A stretch of 64,000 bases of DNA, taken from NCBI GenBank assembly GCA_033765235.1, contig JANRIG010000009.1, positions 62,001 to 126,000 of the forward strand. The letters are read 5' to 3'. The position numbers and the translations under genes are program-made. This DNA is from JANRIG01 sp033765235 (GTDB taxonomy: Bacteria; Bacteroidota; Bacteroidia; Cytophagales; UBA9547). The notes below the pieces were generated by a model, which worked only from the letters and a program-made list of their open reading frames with translations, did not search any database and was not told the DNA's origin. Below, piece by piece: positions 18,546 to 28,068 of the stretch; the stretch's first letter is position 1, and each line of letters begins with the position of its first letter.

Positions 18546-18551
18546 TAGCCT

Positions 18552-18896
18552 GTGCCTTACAAACAAAAAAATATTGAAAAAAAATACTATACCATAGGCG
18601 AGGTAGCACAAATGTTTAAAGTAGCTACCTCACTCATTAGGTTTTGGGAAAGCCAGTTTGAAAACATGCGCCCACTCAAAGACAAGCGGGGCAACCGCAT
18701 TTATACCAAAGAAGACATAGAAGACATATCTATAGTATACCATTATGTAAAAGAAAAAGGCTACACCCTGGATGGTGCCAAAGAAATGATAAAGATAGAT
18801 AAGCTCAAAAATCTGGAAAAGATAGAGGCTGTGAAGTCACTCGAAAAATTGCGAGAATTTCTTTACGAAGTGCGACGCTCCATGGACACACAATGA
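18552..18896 (+). CDS. MerR-family transcriptional regulator
   Basis: A 114-residue protein that starts at a GTG. The winged helix-turn-helix of MerR regulators is clear: YTIGEVAQMFKVATSLIRFW (helices 1 and 2), then PLKDKRGNRIYTKEDIEDI (wing and recognition region). A short C-terminal helical tail follows, with no Cys or effector-binding domain, so a metal or drug sensor role is unlikely. This small type is common in Bacteroidota next to core genes. It lies between gpsA and trpS on the same strand; target unknown. Confidence 0.8.
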   Translation: MPYKQKNIEKKYYTIGEVAQMFKVATSLIRFWESQFENMRPLKDKRGNRIYTKEDIEDISIVYHYVKEKGYTLDGAKEMIKIDKLKNLEKIEAVKSLEKLREFLYEVRRSMDTQ

Positions 18897-18934
18897 GTTA
18901 CCTAATAAGTGATTGAAAAAATAAATGTAATAAT

Positions 18935-19909
18935 ATGGCAAGAATACTCACCGGTATACAAAGCAGCGGCAGACCCCATCTCGGCAACATACTGGGGGCT
19001 ATGCTCCCAGCCATAGCATTGTCGCAAAAGTCTGATAATGAGTCACTATTTTTCATTGCAGACCTGCACTCGCTCACCTCAGTAAAAGAAGCAGAGCTGC
19101 GCAAAGCCCATACTTACGCCATAGCAGCCGCATGGCTGGCATTTGGGTTTGATACCAACAAAAATATATTTTATCGCCAATCAGACATACCCCAGGTAAC
19201 AGAACTGGCATGGTATATAGGTTGCCTCACACCCTATCCCATGCTCGCCAATGCACACTCATTCAAAGACAAGCAAGAAAAACTTGCCGATGTAAATGCA
19301 GGCCTATTCACCTACCCCATACTCATGGCATGCGACATAATATTGTACAACGCACACTTAGTGCCTGTGGGTAAAGACCAGATACAGCACCTTGAAATGG
19401 CACGCGATATGGCCATAAAATTTAACAATACCTATGGCGAAACCTTTGTAGTGCCCGAAGCTCTCACAAGCAGCCATGTACTCATTGTGCCAGGCACAGA
19501 TGGTCAAAAAATGAGCAAATCATATGGCAATATCATTGATATATTCTTGCCCGAAAAAGAACTTAAAAAACAAGTAATGAGTATAGTGACCGACTCACTA
19601 CCTCTGGAGGCACCCAAAAATCCTGATACTTGCCATGTATTCAAGCTCTACGCCCTCATAGCCAACGATGCACAAACACAAACTATGAAAGACAAATATA
19701 TGGCAGGAGGCTATGGGTATGGTCATGCCAAAAATGAGCTGCTCGCATTACTTATAGAAAAATATGCAAAAGAAAGGACTGTATTTGATGAATATATGCA
19801 AAATTTGCCTGAAATTGAAAAAAAATTAATGGAGGGTGCACAAAAAGCAAGGCAAATAGCTACCCCTACCCTTAATGATGTGCGACAAAAATTAGGCTTT
19901 AACATATGA
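18935..19909 (+). CDS. trpS: tryptophan--tRNA ligase
   Basis: A 324-residue class I aminoacyl-tRNA synthetase. The HIGH-like motif is PHLGN (13-17) and the KMSKS motif is exact at 192-196 (GQKMSKSYGN). MLANAHSFKDKQ and NAGLFTYPILMACDIILY belong to the tryptophan-binding core. The length is that of the short bacterial TrpRS. Its last 4 bases overlap the start of the FKBP gene (ATGA), indicating coupling. Confidence 0.95.
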   Translation: MARILTGIQSSGRPHLGNILGAMLPAIALSQKSDNESLFFIADLHSLTSVKEAELRKAHTYAIAAAWLAFGFDTNKNIFYRQSDIPQVTELAWYIGCLTPYPMLANAHSFKDKQEKLADVNAGLFTYPILMACDIILYNAHLVPVGKDQIQHLEMARDMAIKFNNTYGETFVVPEALTSSHVLIVPGTDGQKMSKSYGNIIDIFLPEKELKKQVMSIVTDSLPLEAPKNPDTCHVFKLYALIANDAQTQTMKDKYMAGGYGYGHAKNELLALLIEKYAKERTVFDEYMQNLPEIEKKLMEGAQKARQIATPTLNDVRQKLGFNI

Positions 19910-20430
19910 TAGCAGTAGATGTAAATAAAGTAGTGAGTTTGACATACAAGCTCAGCATATCTGAGCAAGATACAGCCCCCAAAGTCATAGAGACTGTGAC
20001 TGAGCAGAGTCCTATGTACATACTATTTGGCAATAGTGGTCTGCCCTTAAAATTTGAGCAAAATATTTTTGGCATGACTGCAGGCAATACCTTTAAGTTT
20101 GCAATAAAATCTGAAGATGCATTTGGCACTTTTGACCCCAAAGAGGTAGTAAACCTACCGTTCGACAACTTTACAGATGATTTTGGCAAATTAGACAATG
20201 AAATATTCAAAGTAGGAAAAATACTGCCCATGGTAGATGAAGATGGCACACACACGCGAGGCAGAATATTGGAAATAAATACCTCACAAAAATATATAAG
20301 GATGGATTTCAACCACCCACTGGCAGGTAAAAACCTGCATTTTGAAGGAAAAATACTGAACGTGCGCACAGCCACACAAGATGAAATAGCCCACGGGCAT
20401 GTACACGGCGAAGGTGGGCATCACCATTGA
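19906..20430 (+). CDS. slyD: FKBP-type peptidyl-prolyl isomerase, SlyD-like
   Basis: A 174-residue folding catalyst. The FKBP half begins VVSLTYKLS and includes PMYILFGNSGLPLKFEQ, followed by the insert-in-flap domain (EDAFGTFDPKEVV to RILEINTSQKYIRMDFNHPLAGKNLHFEG) that gives SlyD its chaperone activity. The C-terminus is His-rich (HGHVHGEGGHHH), suggesting nickel or other metal binding as known for SlyD. The start overlaps the trpS stop by 4 bases. Function as isomerase and metallochaperone is from family knowledge. Confidence 0.9.
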   Translation: MIAVDVNKVVSLTYKLSISEQDTAPKVIETVTEQSPMYILFGNSGLPLKFEQNIFGMTAGNTFKFAIKSEDAFGTFDPKEVVNLPFDNFTDDFGKLDNEIFKVGKILPMVDEDGTHTRGRILEINTSQKYIRMDFNHPLAGKNLHFEGKILNVRTATQDEIAHGHVHGEGGHHH

Positions 20431-20520
20431 GCTTGTGACATTCTATCTGTTTCATGAGTTATCAACATCTTTGCCATGTGAAATATTTATAGATTTAATT
20501 TACAAAAAATAATACAAAAA

Positions 20521-21513
20521 ATGACAGACAATACAGAGAAGCTGAAAGCCCTGAAACTTACCCTCGATAAGCTCGAAAAAGAATATGGCAAAGGAATAGT
20601 AATGAGGCTGAGCGATGACAAAATAAGTGAAATACCGGCCATTTCCACAGGCTCGTTGGGATTAGACCTTGCACTCGGAGTAGGAGGTTTCCCTCGAGGC
20701 AGAATCATAGAAATATACGGTCCGGAGTCGTCCGGCAAAACTACCATTGCCATGCACACCATAGCCGAGGCTCAAAAAAGAGGCGGTATAGCTGCTTTTA
20801 TAGATGCAGAGCATGCTTTTGACAAAACCTATGCCGAAAAATTAGGCATTGACACCGAAAACCTATTCATATCGCAGCCCGACAATGGCGAGCAGGCACT
20901 CGAAATAGCCGAAAACCTGATACGCTCAGGTGCCATAGATGTGATAGTGATAGACTCAGTAGCAGCACTGGTACCCAAAAGTGAGCTCGAAGGCGAAATG
21001 GGCGACAGCAAAATGGGGTTGCAAGCTCGCTTAATGTCGCAAGCACTGCGCAAACTCACCGGAACCATCAACAAAACAAGTTGTATCTGCATATTTATCA
21101 ATCAGTTGCGCGAAAAAATTGGTGTCATGTTTGGCAACCCTGAGACTACTACAGGTGGCAACGCACTCAAATTTTATGCCTCTGTACGTATAGATATTAG
21201 GCGCATAGGCGCTATCAAAGAAGGAGATGATGTGCTGGGCAACCGCACCAAAGTAAAAGTAGTGAAAAACAAAGTAGCACCCCCTTTCAAGCAGGTAGAG
21301 TTTGACATCATGTATGGCAAAGGAATATCTAAAACGGGAGAAATCATAGACCTTGGCGTGGATATGAATATCATACAAAAATCAGGCTCATGGTTTGCCT
21401 ATAACAACAATAAATTGGCGCAAGGTAGAGATGCCGTGAAGCAACTGCTGGACGACAACCCTGAGCTGCGCAACGAGATAGAAGCCGCCATTAAGAAAAC
21501 CATTGCAGGATAA
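20521..21513 (+). CDS. recA: recombinase RecA
   Basis: A 330-residue DNA-strand-exchange ATPase. Walker A is GPESSGKT (67-74), the catalytic Glu lies in IDAEHAFD, Walker B is VIVIDSVAAL, and loop L2 runs through FINQLREKIGVMFGNPETTTGGNALKFYAS (only its start and end are quoted by position here). The tail is shorter and less acidic than that of E. coli RecA. A weak promoter (TTTG 20470-20473 and TAGATTTA 20490-20497, spacing 16) is possible. No clear SOS box was recognised. The gene converges on a GT-C/TPR gene. Confidence 0.97.
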   Translation: MTDNTEKLKALKLTLDKLEKEYGKGIVMRLSDDKISEIPAISTGSLGLDLALGVGGFPRGRIIEIYGPESSGKTTIAMHTIAEAQKRGGIAAFIDAEHAFDKTYAEKLGIDTENLFISQPDNGEQALEIAENLIRSGAIDVIVIDSVAALVPKSELEGEMGDSKMGLQARLMSQALRKLTGTINKTSCICIFINQLREKIGVMFGNPETTTGGNALKFYASVRIDIRRIGAIKEGDDVLGNRTKVKVVKNKVAPPFKQVEFDIMYGKGISKTGEIIDLGVDMNIIQKSGSWFAYNNNKLAQGRDAVKQLLDDNPELRNEIEAAIKKTIAG

Positions 21514-21560
21514 TTTGCCCATATGATTAATAGTGAGGCTGTAATTTTCATGGACATATC

Positions 21561-23993
21561 TCACCCACCTCTCAATTGCTGTATTCTTGCCCTTACTTGG
21601 TTGGCAGTGGCAGGGTCGCCTAAGCGCTCAAAGCATGTAATGAGCTGTTCATAAGCAGGAATAAACCCCGGGTTTTTGTCAAGAGCCATACCCAAAACAT
21701 TTATAGCTTTATTGTATTCGCTCAAATTAATATATGTAATACCTAAGTTGGTAAATGTGCCGGGTTGTGCATTGCCAAATCCTATGGCATCTGTATAGCA
21801 CTTCAGAGCTTGATTGTACAATCCATTGTTTAGATATATATTCCCCAATTCTGCGTGTGCATCACCATTATTAATCCTGTATTTTATAGATAGTTTATAC
21901 ATTTTCTCCGCTTCTGTCAGATTATTTTTGCTTAGGTAATAATACCCTTTAAGAAAATATGCCATAAAGTTGTCGGGATTGAGTGCTATAGATTTGTGCA
22001 AATATTCCAGTGCCTCTTCCCCCCTATCAAGGTTAAGGAGGCAAAGGGCAGCCATGCGATAGGCTTCCTCATCACTTGGATTGTAAGTAGTGGCAGCCAA
22101 GTAGTGTGGAAGTGCCTCTGCATACCTATTTTTGGTAGAAAAACTATACCCTACAGAGGTTTCTTTGTTTTCACGTTTTACAATGGCACACACAGGTACT
22201 CCATCTACATCTATGGTATGAATAGTGCCTTTGGGTGGAAAATATTTATTTTTTATTTGAAACGGCGAATAGGTGCGAGAGGTAAATATGGCATAATCCC
22301 AATCTTGCTTTTGGCGCTCATAGTCTCTTGTCCATACTACCTGTATGCTGTCGGCCAACTTGTCCGTGTAGTGTGTCACCGTGAGCAACTCATTGTTGGA
22401 GCAAAGTTTTATTTTTTTGTTTTTTACAGGCTCGTGGCTTACAAGCCACTCCACACCTTGCCTCACTGTATTGGAGTAGTAGTCCAGCTCGTAGTTGGCA
22501 TGGGCACCTCGGGTGCCTCCGGCTATTTCGTTGAAATATATATATTGATTAGGATGTTCTTTTATTATAAATACCACCACCTTAGCCACCAATATCAAGC
22601 ATATAGCCATCATGCTGTACTTTATGTATTTATGTGTATTTATGTGAAAACAAATATACTCCCACCCTATACCTGCCATAATTGCCAATGATAAATATGT
22701 AAAAATAAAATGCCTCCACCCGTTGTACACCATAGAGTGCTTATATACCACCCAAAATATAGGAAACACAAGTATAAACAAAAGTAGCAACAGGTACGCA
22801 AGATTATATTTTTTACTTATATAATAGGTTAATAATAAACAAATTAATACGCCGAGCAGTACATACAAAGGGCTACCCAAGCTCATCTGTACCGGCACAT
22901 AATGCCATGGCAAGTCGCTCATATATACCCTTTCGCCATTATAGTTTTCGTAGGTATGCAGGTAGTTTACATTTGATAAATTTTTAAGTGCATTAAGCGG
23001 GTTCTTTATAGGGTCGCGCTGCCCATATGGCCATACCAAAAGCCCAAGCAGATACCCTGATAATGAAGTAAACAGCAATAGTACTCCATACTTAGGCACT
23101 TTGCTTATGGCTGCACCTGCAGATACTTTTGCACTCCATAGCCAGTGCACACCTGTAAAAAGTGCTAAAAATGGTATCAATATCAGTCCGCCTACCCTTA
23201 TACTTATAGCTCCTCCTATGCCTATAGCTATACCTATCATATCGCTAAGCCTGGGCTTGGGAAGCCGTGCCAAATATCTGAACATATAATATATTGCTAT
23301 AATATACCACATGGCAAAGGGTATATCTTTGGGATTGTTCATACTATGGCCAAATATGGTAGGCGTACACCATGTAAAAATATATACCGTGAGCCCTAGC
23401 CTCCACCCACCTATATGCTTGGCTGCCAGCCCTGTGTAGAGCATGAGCACTACACCAAATATTGCATTTATAAAGTGCCTCAGCGCAAACTCGTCAGTAT
23501 CGGGCATGAGCTTACTGTGTATAGCACCCGTGACCACATCAAACGAGCACCCATAATACAACATAGTAAAGTATAGGTGCTTATTCATGTCAAATATGGT
23601 AGTATCGCGCTTGCCTGACTCAAAATACTTGATGATGTCTTTACCATAGTCGCGCTGCACCTTCTCGTCCCAGCTTATGCCATAGTCAAAGCTTAGCAGA
23701 GGCATGATAATGAGGCTGCAGACAAATATTAGGGTGAACAACCCTCTGGATATTGCTTGGTTTCGCAAGTTGGGGCTTGAGGTATAATAATTTTTGATAC
23801 AATATATAGGTGTAATAATAAAATGTCTGAAATATGCCCTACACTTTGCGGGTATAGATTTTATTAGTCTCAGTATATAAAATTGCTTTTTGTAATATCC
23901 TATCCATGAGGGTAGTTGAGGTTTAGCAATTGGCTGCTTCACTTTAGTAGTTGTGGAGGATATGGGCTTAATATTTTTGTTTTTTTTGCTCAT
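21561..23993 (-). CDS. GT-C glycosyltransferase fused to a TPR domain
   Basis: An 810-residue protein in three parts. Residues 1-80 are a basic Lys/Arg-rich cytoplasmic extension. Residues about 85-495 form a polytopic GT-C membrane domain whose first outer loop carries the acidic pair Asp109-Glu110 in YGISWDEKVQ and the later WPYGQRDP. After a soluble region with a short HTIDVDGVPVCAIVKRE segment, residues about 625-805 form four or more tetratricopeptide repeats (for example YNPSDEEAYRMAALCLLNL, NPDNFMAYFLKGYYYL, NNGDAHAELGNIYLNNGLY). The TPRs would face the outer side, possibly holding an acceptor protein, which is inference. It lies 7 bases downstream of a methyltransferase gene. Confidence 0.7.
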   Translation of the reverse strand: MSKKNKNIKPISSTTTKVKQPIAKPQLPSWIGYYKKQFYILRLIKSIPAKCRAYFRHFIITPIYCIKNYYTSSPNLRNQAISRGLFTLIFVCSLIIMPLLSFDYGISWDEKVQRDYGKDIIKYFESGKRDTTIFDMNKHLYFTMLYYGCSFDVVTGAIHSKLMPDTDEFALRHFINAIFGVVLMLYTGLAAKHIGGWRLGLTVYIFTWCTPTIFGHSMNNPKDIPFAMWYIIAIYYMFRYLARLPKPRLSDMIGIAIGIGGAISIRVGGLILIPFLALFTGVHWLWSAKVSAGAAISKVPKYGVLLLFTSLSGYLLGLLVWPYGQRDPIKNPLNALKNLSNVNYLHTYENYNGERVYMSDLPWHYVPVQMSLGSPLYVLLGVLICLLLTYYISKKYNLAYLLLLLFILVFPIFWVVYKHSMVYNGWRHFIFTYLSLAIMAGIGWEYICFHINTHKYIKYSMMAICLILVAKVVVFIIKEHPNQYIYFNEIAGGTRGAHANYELDYYSNTVRQGVEWLVSHEPVKNKKIKLCSNNELLTVTHYTDKLADSIQVVWTRDYERQKQDWDYAIFTSRTYSPFQIKNKYFPPKGTIHTIDVDGVPVCAIVKRENKETSVGYSFSTKNRYAEALPHYLAATTYNPSDEEAYRMAALCLLNLDRGEEALEYLHKSIALNPDNFMAYFLKGYYYLSKNNLTEAEKMYKLSIKYRINNGDAHAELGNIYLNNGLYNQALKCYTDAIGFGNAQPGTFTNLGITYINLSEYNKAINVLGMALDKNPGFIPAYEQLITCFERLGDPATANQVRARIQQLRGG

Positions 23994-24000
23994 GGAGTGT

Positions 24001-24612
24001 TTATATTTTGCTCAATTTGTACACATAATGATGCATAAATGTAGGCACCGGTCGCACAGCTCCTGCATATTCAATTTGAAGATTTTGGATTTCAAATTGT
24101 TTCAAATATTGACTTTTTGACCTGAATTGCAATGGCACAGGCACACCTTTTTTCATCTTGTTCAATATCCAGTCTTGAGCCATAATGTATATTTTGTCTA
24201 TTACATTTATATACATTTCTTCTATCAATATGATATGGCCAGTAGGTTTTATCACACGTTTTAGTTCTTTCATGTAATACTCCGGGTCGGGAGTATGGTG
24301 CATAGTAGCAAGTGCTACTGCCACATCAAAGGTATCGTTGTCAAATGGCAATGCTTTGGTATCATAAGTCATAAATTTTACAGCATTGTGGCTGAGTGTT
24401 TCATCGGTAAGGTTTTGGTCACGTATCACATCTATTCCTGTGATGCTTATGTCTGGCAGGTATTGTAGCAGCTTTAGCGAGGTATACATATTGCCACACC
24501 CAAAGTCTAATATAGCAGACCCGGGTGTAATAAGCTCAGAGAGTTGCCTTGCAAATGACGCCGAGCGCGCTCCTGATAGTTTTTTATAGATAGGTAAATT
24601 TGCTAAAAACAC
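24001..24612 (-). CDS. class I SAM-dependent methyltransferase
   Basis: A 203-residue methyltransferase. Motif I is ILDFGCGNMYTSLKLL, the acidic ribose-binding end is TGIDVI, and FDVAVALATMHHTPDPEYYMKEL followed by HIILIEEMY are the usual later motifs of the UbiE/type-11 group. The substrate is unknown. It precedes the GT-C/TPR gene on the same strand with 7 bases between, which hints at modification of a lipid or glycan. Confidence 0.75.
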   Translation of the reverse strand: MFLANLPIYKKLSGARSASFARQLSELITPGSAILDFGCGNMYTSLKLLQYLPDISITGIDVIRDQNLTDETLSHNAVKFMTYDTKALPFDNDTFDVAVALATMHHTPDPEYYMKELKRVIKPTGHIILIEEMYINVIDKIYIMAQDWILNKMKKGVPVPLQFRSKSQYLKQFEIQNLQIEYAGAVRPVPTFMHHYVYKLSKI

Positions 24613-24694
24613 ACCTTAATAAATTTAAATTTTATATTCTAAAATTCAAAAATACATCATTATATGTAGGGAATAAAATATTAATAAGCGTTAA

Positions 24695-25102
24695 CTAAAA
24701 AATCTGCTTCTCAAGTTTTTTGATGGCATCTATTGATAATGGCTTCACCACATAGCTTATCACAAATTTATTATCCACTATGCGGTCAATATCTTTTTTG
24801 TTGTCGGAGCTGGATAGTATCACTATTCTGCACTTGTTTTTGACAAGGTCGCTAAACCTTTCGAACTCGAACAAAAATACAAAGCCATCCACAAAAGGCA
24901 TGTTTATGTCTAAAAATATAAGATCAGGTATGCTATCTTCTGAATAATTATTTGCTTGTATGTACTCCAATGCACTGGAACCTGAATCCATAGCTATTAC
25001 TTTGTCTGCAAACCCTGCCATCTCTATTATTTTTTCGCTGATAAAATTGTCTGTTTCGTTGTCATCTACCAACATTACCAGGCCGAGTTTGTTTGTTACC
25101 AT
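24695..25102 (-). CDS. single-domain response regulator (receiver only)
   Basis: A 135-residue CheY-like receiver with no output domain. The acidic pocket is Asp13-Asp14 (LVDDNETDNF), the phospho-acceptor is Asp65 (LIFLDINMPFVDG), the signalling Ser/Thr lies in VILSSSDN and the conserved Lys in VVKPLS. I choose the ATG at 25102 because the extra 13 residues up to 25141 are not part of a receiver fold. The DNETDNFI segment is typical of Bacteroidota stand-alone receivers that work with hybrid kinases. No kinase is nearby, so the partner is unknown. Confidence 0.85.
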   Translation of the reverse strand: MVTNKLGLVMLVDDNETDNFISEKIIEMAGFADKVIAMDSGSSALEYIQANNYSEDSIPDLIFLDINMPFVDGFVFLFEFERFSDLVKNKCRIVILSSSDNKKDIDRIVDNKFVISYVVKPLSIDAIKKLEKQIF

Positions 25103-25243
25103 GTATTTATATAATGAATTTTCGAAACTAATATAGAGCAAATTTCTAATTATTTTGCAATTAAAAATTATTAAAGTAAGAATAACTAATATTTTTACAA
25201 ATACTTAGCGTATAATGAAATTAATTATTTGTTAATTTAGGGT

Positions 25244-26131
25244 ATGATTTTCAAAAAGTACATCGACAAGTTTCTTGAGTTTTTTGACGAGATCACAGAA
25301 AAGCAATTATTGACCACAACTATTGTATTAGTCATTGTATCTGTATTGGTAATCGGGCTTAGTTTTTCCCACTATTTTAGTCCAGATCATCATTTTTATG
25401 AAAATTTGCTGGTAGAAGCACACGGTATGATATTTGACTTACTTATCATAGGTTTACTATTAGTATGGCTTAATAAAAATGGAGAACGCCGCTTGCGTAT
25501 ACGCCGCTACCATGAAGAAATTGACGATTTTAGGCATTGGGTTAATGAAGAAGCCAGTTTCAGAATAGCCGGTAATGTGAAAAGGCTCAATAAGGATGGT
25601 GTAACAAATATTGACTTATATAATTGTTTTCTCAAAAATGTGAACCTATCGCAAATAAACTTATCTGCCTCTAATATGAACTATATAAACCTTGAAGACT
25701 CCAATTTACAAAACAGCATACTTGACAAAGTGCGCCTTAATCAGGCAAATTTGCAAAATACCAAATTTCAAAAATCGAGCCTCAAAGCCGCTCAACTCAG
25801 CGGTGCTAATTTGATAGCCGCTACGCTCATAAAAGCTGACCTCACAGAGGCCAACTTGATAAAGTCAAATTTTACAGGCGCGGTGATGATAGATGCCATA
25901 CTCAAAGACAGCTTAGTGGCAGGCAGCGACTTCACCGATGCCAATCTATTTAAAGCCGATTTCAGAGGAGCCAAAGGACTCACGGCTGACCAACTCAGCA
26001 AGGCTAAAAACATCACTCTGGCACAATTTGACCCTGAAATGGAAGAAAAACTCATGAAAGAAGCCCCTCAACTTTTCGGAGATATTGGAGGCAAAAAACC
26101 AGTTGCTAAAGTTGCCCAATCTGCTACTTAG
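25244..26131 (+). CDS. membrane-anchored pentapeptide-repeat protein
   Basis: A 295-residue protein with two N-terminal membrane helices (about residues 23-43 and 61-80), a short basic helix (NGERRLRIRRYHEE), and from about residue 122 to 250 a run of pentapeptide repeats of the A(N/D)LXX type, for example ANLIAATLIKADLTEANLIK. These fold into a right-handed quadrilateral beta-helix. The topology puts the repeat domain in the cytoplasm. No function is known to me; some pentapeptide proteins mimic DNA, but membrane-tethered ones are mostly uncharacterised. The 3' end overlaps the convergent lpxH gene by 8 bases. Confidence 0.75.
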   Translation: MIFKKYIDKFLEFFDEITEKQLLTTTIVLVIVSVLVIGLSFSHYFSPDHHFYENLLVEAHGMIFDLLIIGLLLVWLNKNGERRLRIRRYHEEIDDFRHWVNEEASFRIAGNVKRLNKDGVTNIDLYNCFLKNVNLSQINLSASNMNYINLEDSNLQNSILDKVRLNQANLQNTKFQKSSLKAAQLSGANLIAATLIKADLTEANLIKSNFTGAVMIDAILKDSLVAGSDFTDANLFKADFRGAKGLTADQLSKAKNITLAQFDPEMEEKLMKEAPQLFGDIGGKKPVAKVAQSAT

Positions 26132-26894
26132 GCTCATATTTGCACAATGACATTGTGCTTCCGTCATACACCGCATAGCTGTAGTGGGTTATCCAGTCTC
26201 CAAGATTTATATATTTTGATTTATCACCTACCGGCATATCCATAGGCAAATGCCTATGACCTGCCACGTAATAATCATGATGTATGGTTTTTTCTACATC
26301 CATCGCATATTGCCAAAACCACTCCTTTTCACCCAAAAATTTATTTTCTTTTTTTTCATGTATCATTCTACTTTTGTATGACCATGATTGGGCTAACCAA
26401 AAAGTGATGTCAGGATGTATTTTTGAATAAATATATTGCAAAAATTTGTTTTCAAATACTTTCATCAATACTTTATGCGAATAATCTCCCGGTCCCAAAC
26501 CATCGCCATGTACAGCGAATATTTTTTGACCATTTATGTTAAATATCAACGGTCTGCGAGAAATCAAAGCACCGAATTGCTTGCTCAAATAGTCAAAGCA
26601 CCACATATCATGGTTGCCCCTAAAAAAATACAATGATATACCCATGTCATAGAGCTCGGCTATTTTGCCTAAAAACCTTATATGATACTTAGGCACCACA
26701 TACCTGTACTCAAACCAATAGTCGAATACATCGCCTGCAAATACTATACTGTGTGCCTCATTTTTTATGCTATCAAGCCATGTTGTCACCACTTTTTCAC
26801 GTTGAAGGCTATTCTCATAGTCGGGGTATCCCAAGTGTAAGTCTGACAAAAAGTATACCTTTTGATTGTTTTTTAAGTCGATTTTTATCTCCAC
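26124..26894 (-). CDS. lpxH: UDP-2,3-diacylglucosamine diphosphatase
   Basis: About 256 residues of a calcineurin-like metallophosphatase. Metal-binding motifs appear in family order: LSDLHLG, GDVFDYWFEY, RGNHD, VHGDG and AGHRH. LpxH cleaves UDP-2,3-diacylglucosamine to lipid X, the fourth step of lipid A synthesis, at the cytoplasmic face of the inner membrane. I choose the GTG at 26894 (VEIKIDLKNN...); the TTG at 26933 would add 13 residues. The gene overlaps the pentapeptide-repeat gene tail to tail. Its presence confirms a Gram-negative envelope. Confidence 0.9.
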   Translation of the reverse strand: MEIKIDLKNNQKVYFLSDLHLGYPDYENSLQREKVVTTWLDSIKNEAHSIVFAGDVFDYWFEYRYVVPKYHIRFLGKIAELYDMGISLYFFRGNHDMWCFDYLSKQFGALISRRPLIFNINGQKIFAVHGDGLGPGDYSHKVLMKVFENKFLQYIYSKIHPDITFWLAQSWSYKSRMIHEKKENKFLGEKEWFWQYAMDVEKTIHHDYYVAGHRHLPMDMPVGDKSKYINLGDWITHYSYAVYDGSTMSLCKYEPK

Positions 26895-26963
26895 AAATAC
26901 ATTATTTGATTTACAACATCCAAAGATGTACAATTTTGATAATACAAATCCGTTTTTTAGACA

Positions 26964-26971
26964 TATATTTG
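26964..26971 (+). promoter_or_regulatory. -7 box of the DoxX/BT_3928-type gene
   Basis: TATATTTG is an exact -7 match, 25 bases before the ATG at 26996. The nearest TTTG upstream (26935-26938) leaves a spacing of 25 bases, longer than usual. The box supports the short start at 26996 over an extension into the lpxH region. Confidence 0.45.
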
Positions 26972-26995
26972 CGTTTTAATAATCTTTATTTCGTT

Positions 26996-28063
26996 ATGAA
27001 AATAGCTGCTCAGTTTTCAAGGTATTTTGTAGGTGTACTTTTTATCATATCAGGCGTCATCAAGCTCAACGACCCTGTAGGTACTCAAATAAAGCTGGAA
27101 GAATATTTTGAAGTATTCGGCACACACTTTATGGTGCCTTTTGCGCTATATTTGGCAGTATTTGTATGTGTACTGGAGGTCGCCCTTGGGGTGGCTGTAT
27201 TGCTTTGGTATAGGATGAAATATACATCTATGGCACTCTTAGGTCTTATTATCTTTTTCACATTTCTTACCTTTTATTCCGCGTATTTCAACAAAGTCAC
27301 AGACTGCGGGTGCTTTGGCGATGCCCTCAAGCTAAAACCTTGGCAATCATTTTGGAAAGATATAGTATTATTGGTATTAATAATGGTTATAAACGCCTCT
27401 CAAAAATCCATCAAATCCAATACAAGCAATATTTTGGGCGACAGCTTAGTGGTCATATTTACTGCCATTGCATTGGGTTTTGCCATATATTGTATTCAGC
27501 ACCTATCTGTCATAGACTTTAGAGCATATAAAGTAGGGGCAGATATTAGAGCACTCATGCAGCCGTCATGTGCTGCCAAGTACAAATATGTAATGACACG
27601 CAGCGGACAAGAATATGAATTTGAAAAATACCCTACAGATACCACCTATACCTTCAAAGAAATGGTACTGCTAAACCCAGAGTGTATGCCCAAAATCACT
27701 GATTACAACATTTGGAGCGACGAAGGCGACTACACCAAAGAAACTTTTAACGGCAAAAAAATTATTATCACTGTATTAAATACATCCAAAGCATCAATAA
27801 ATAATATTGACAAGATAAAAAATCTTATCAAAGACGCCGAAGGCACTGATATTCAGGTTATTTTCATTACTGCTTCTGACAAGCAGTCGTTCGAAGACTT
27901 CAGACATGAGTACGCTTTGGCAGCACCCTACTACTATGCAGATGCTGTAGTAATAAAGACTATGATTAGGTCTAATCCCGGCATTATTTATCTTGAAAAT
28001 GGTGTGATAAAAGGGAAATGGCACGAAAACGACACTCCAAATATCAATAACTTGCCCAAATAA
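26996..28063 (+). CDS. DoxX/MauE-like membrane protein with thioredoxin-like tail (BT_3928 type)
   Basis: A 355-residue protein. The first half is a four-helix DoxX/MauE-type domain (SRYFVGVLFIISGVIKLNDPVG at the start is the family hallmark) with the conserved loop TDCGCFGDALKL, whose two cysteines may be redox active. A fifth helix follows, then a periplasmic domain of about 170 residues with thioredoxin-like topology but no CxxC. This arrangement matches the Bacteroidota BT_3928 family, function unknown. The earlier frame up to 26753 is not used: it lies antisense to lpxH. The permease gene follows 5 bases after the stop. Confidence 0.75.
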   Translation: MKIAAQFSRYFVGVLFIISGVIKLNDPVGTQIKLEEYFEVFGTHFMVPFALYLAVFVCVLEVALGVAVLLWYRMKYTSMALLGLIIFFTFLTFYSAYFNKVTDCGCFGDALKLKPWQSFWKDIVLLVLIMVINASQKSIKSNTSNILGDSLVVIFTAIALGFAIYCIQHLSVIDFRAYKVGADIRALMQPSCAAKYKYVMTRSGQEYEFEKYPTDTTYTFKEMVLLNPECMPKITDYNIWSDEGDYTKETFNGKKIIITVLNTSKASINNIDKIKNLIKDAEGTDIQVIFITASDKQSFEDFRHEYALAAPYYYADAVVIKTMIRSNPGIIYLENGVIKGKWHENDTPNINNLPK

Positions 28064-28068
28064 ATATT

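Noticed and set aside
26753..26995. In-frame 81-codon extension of the DoxX/BT_3928-type gene
   Set aside because: It is antisense to lpxH, contains no family sequence, and a good -7 box lies just before the ATG at 26996.
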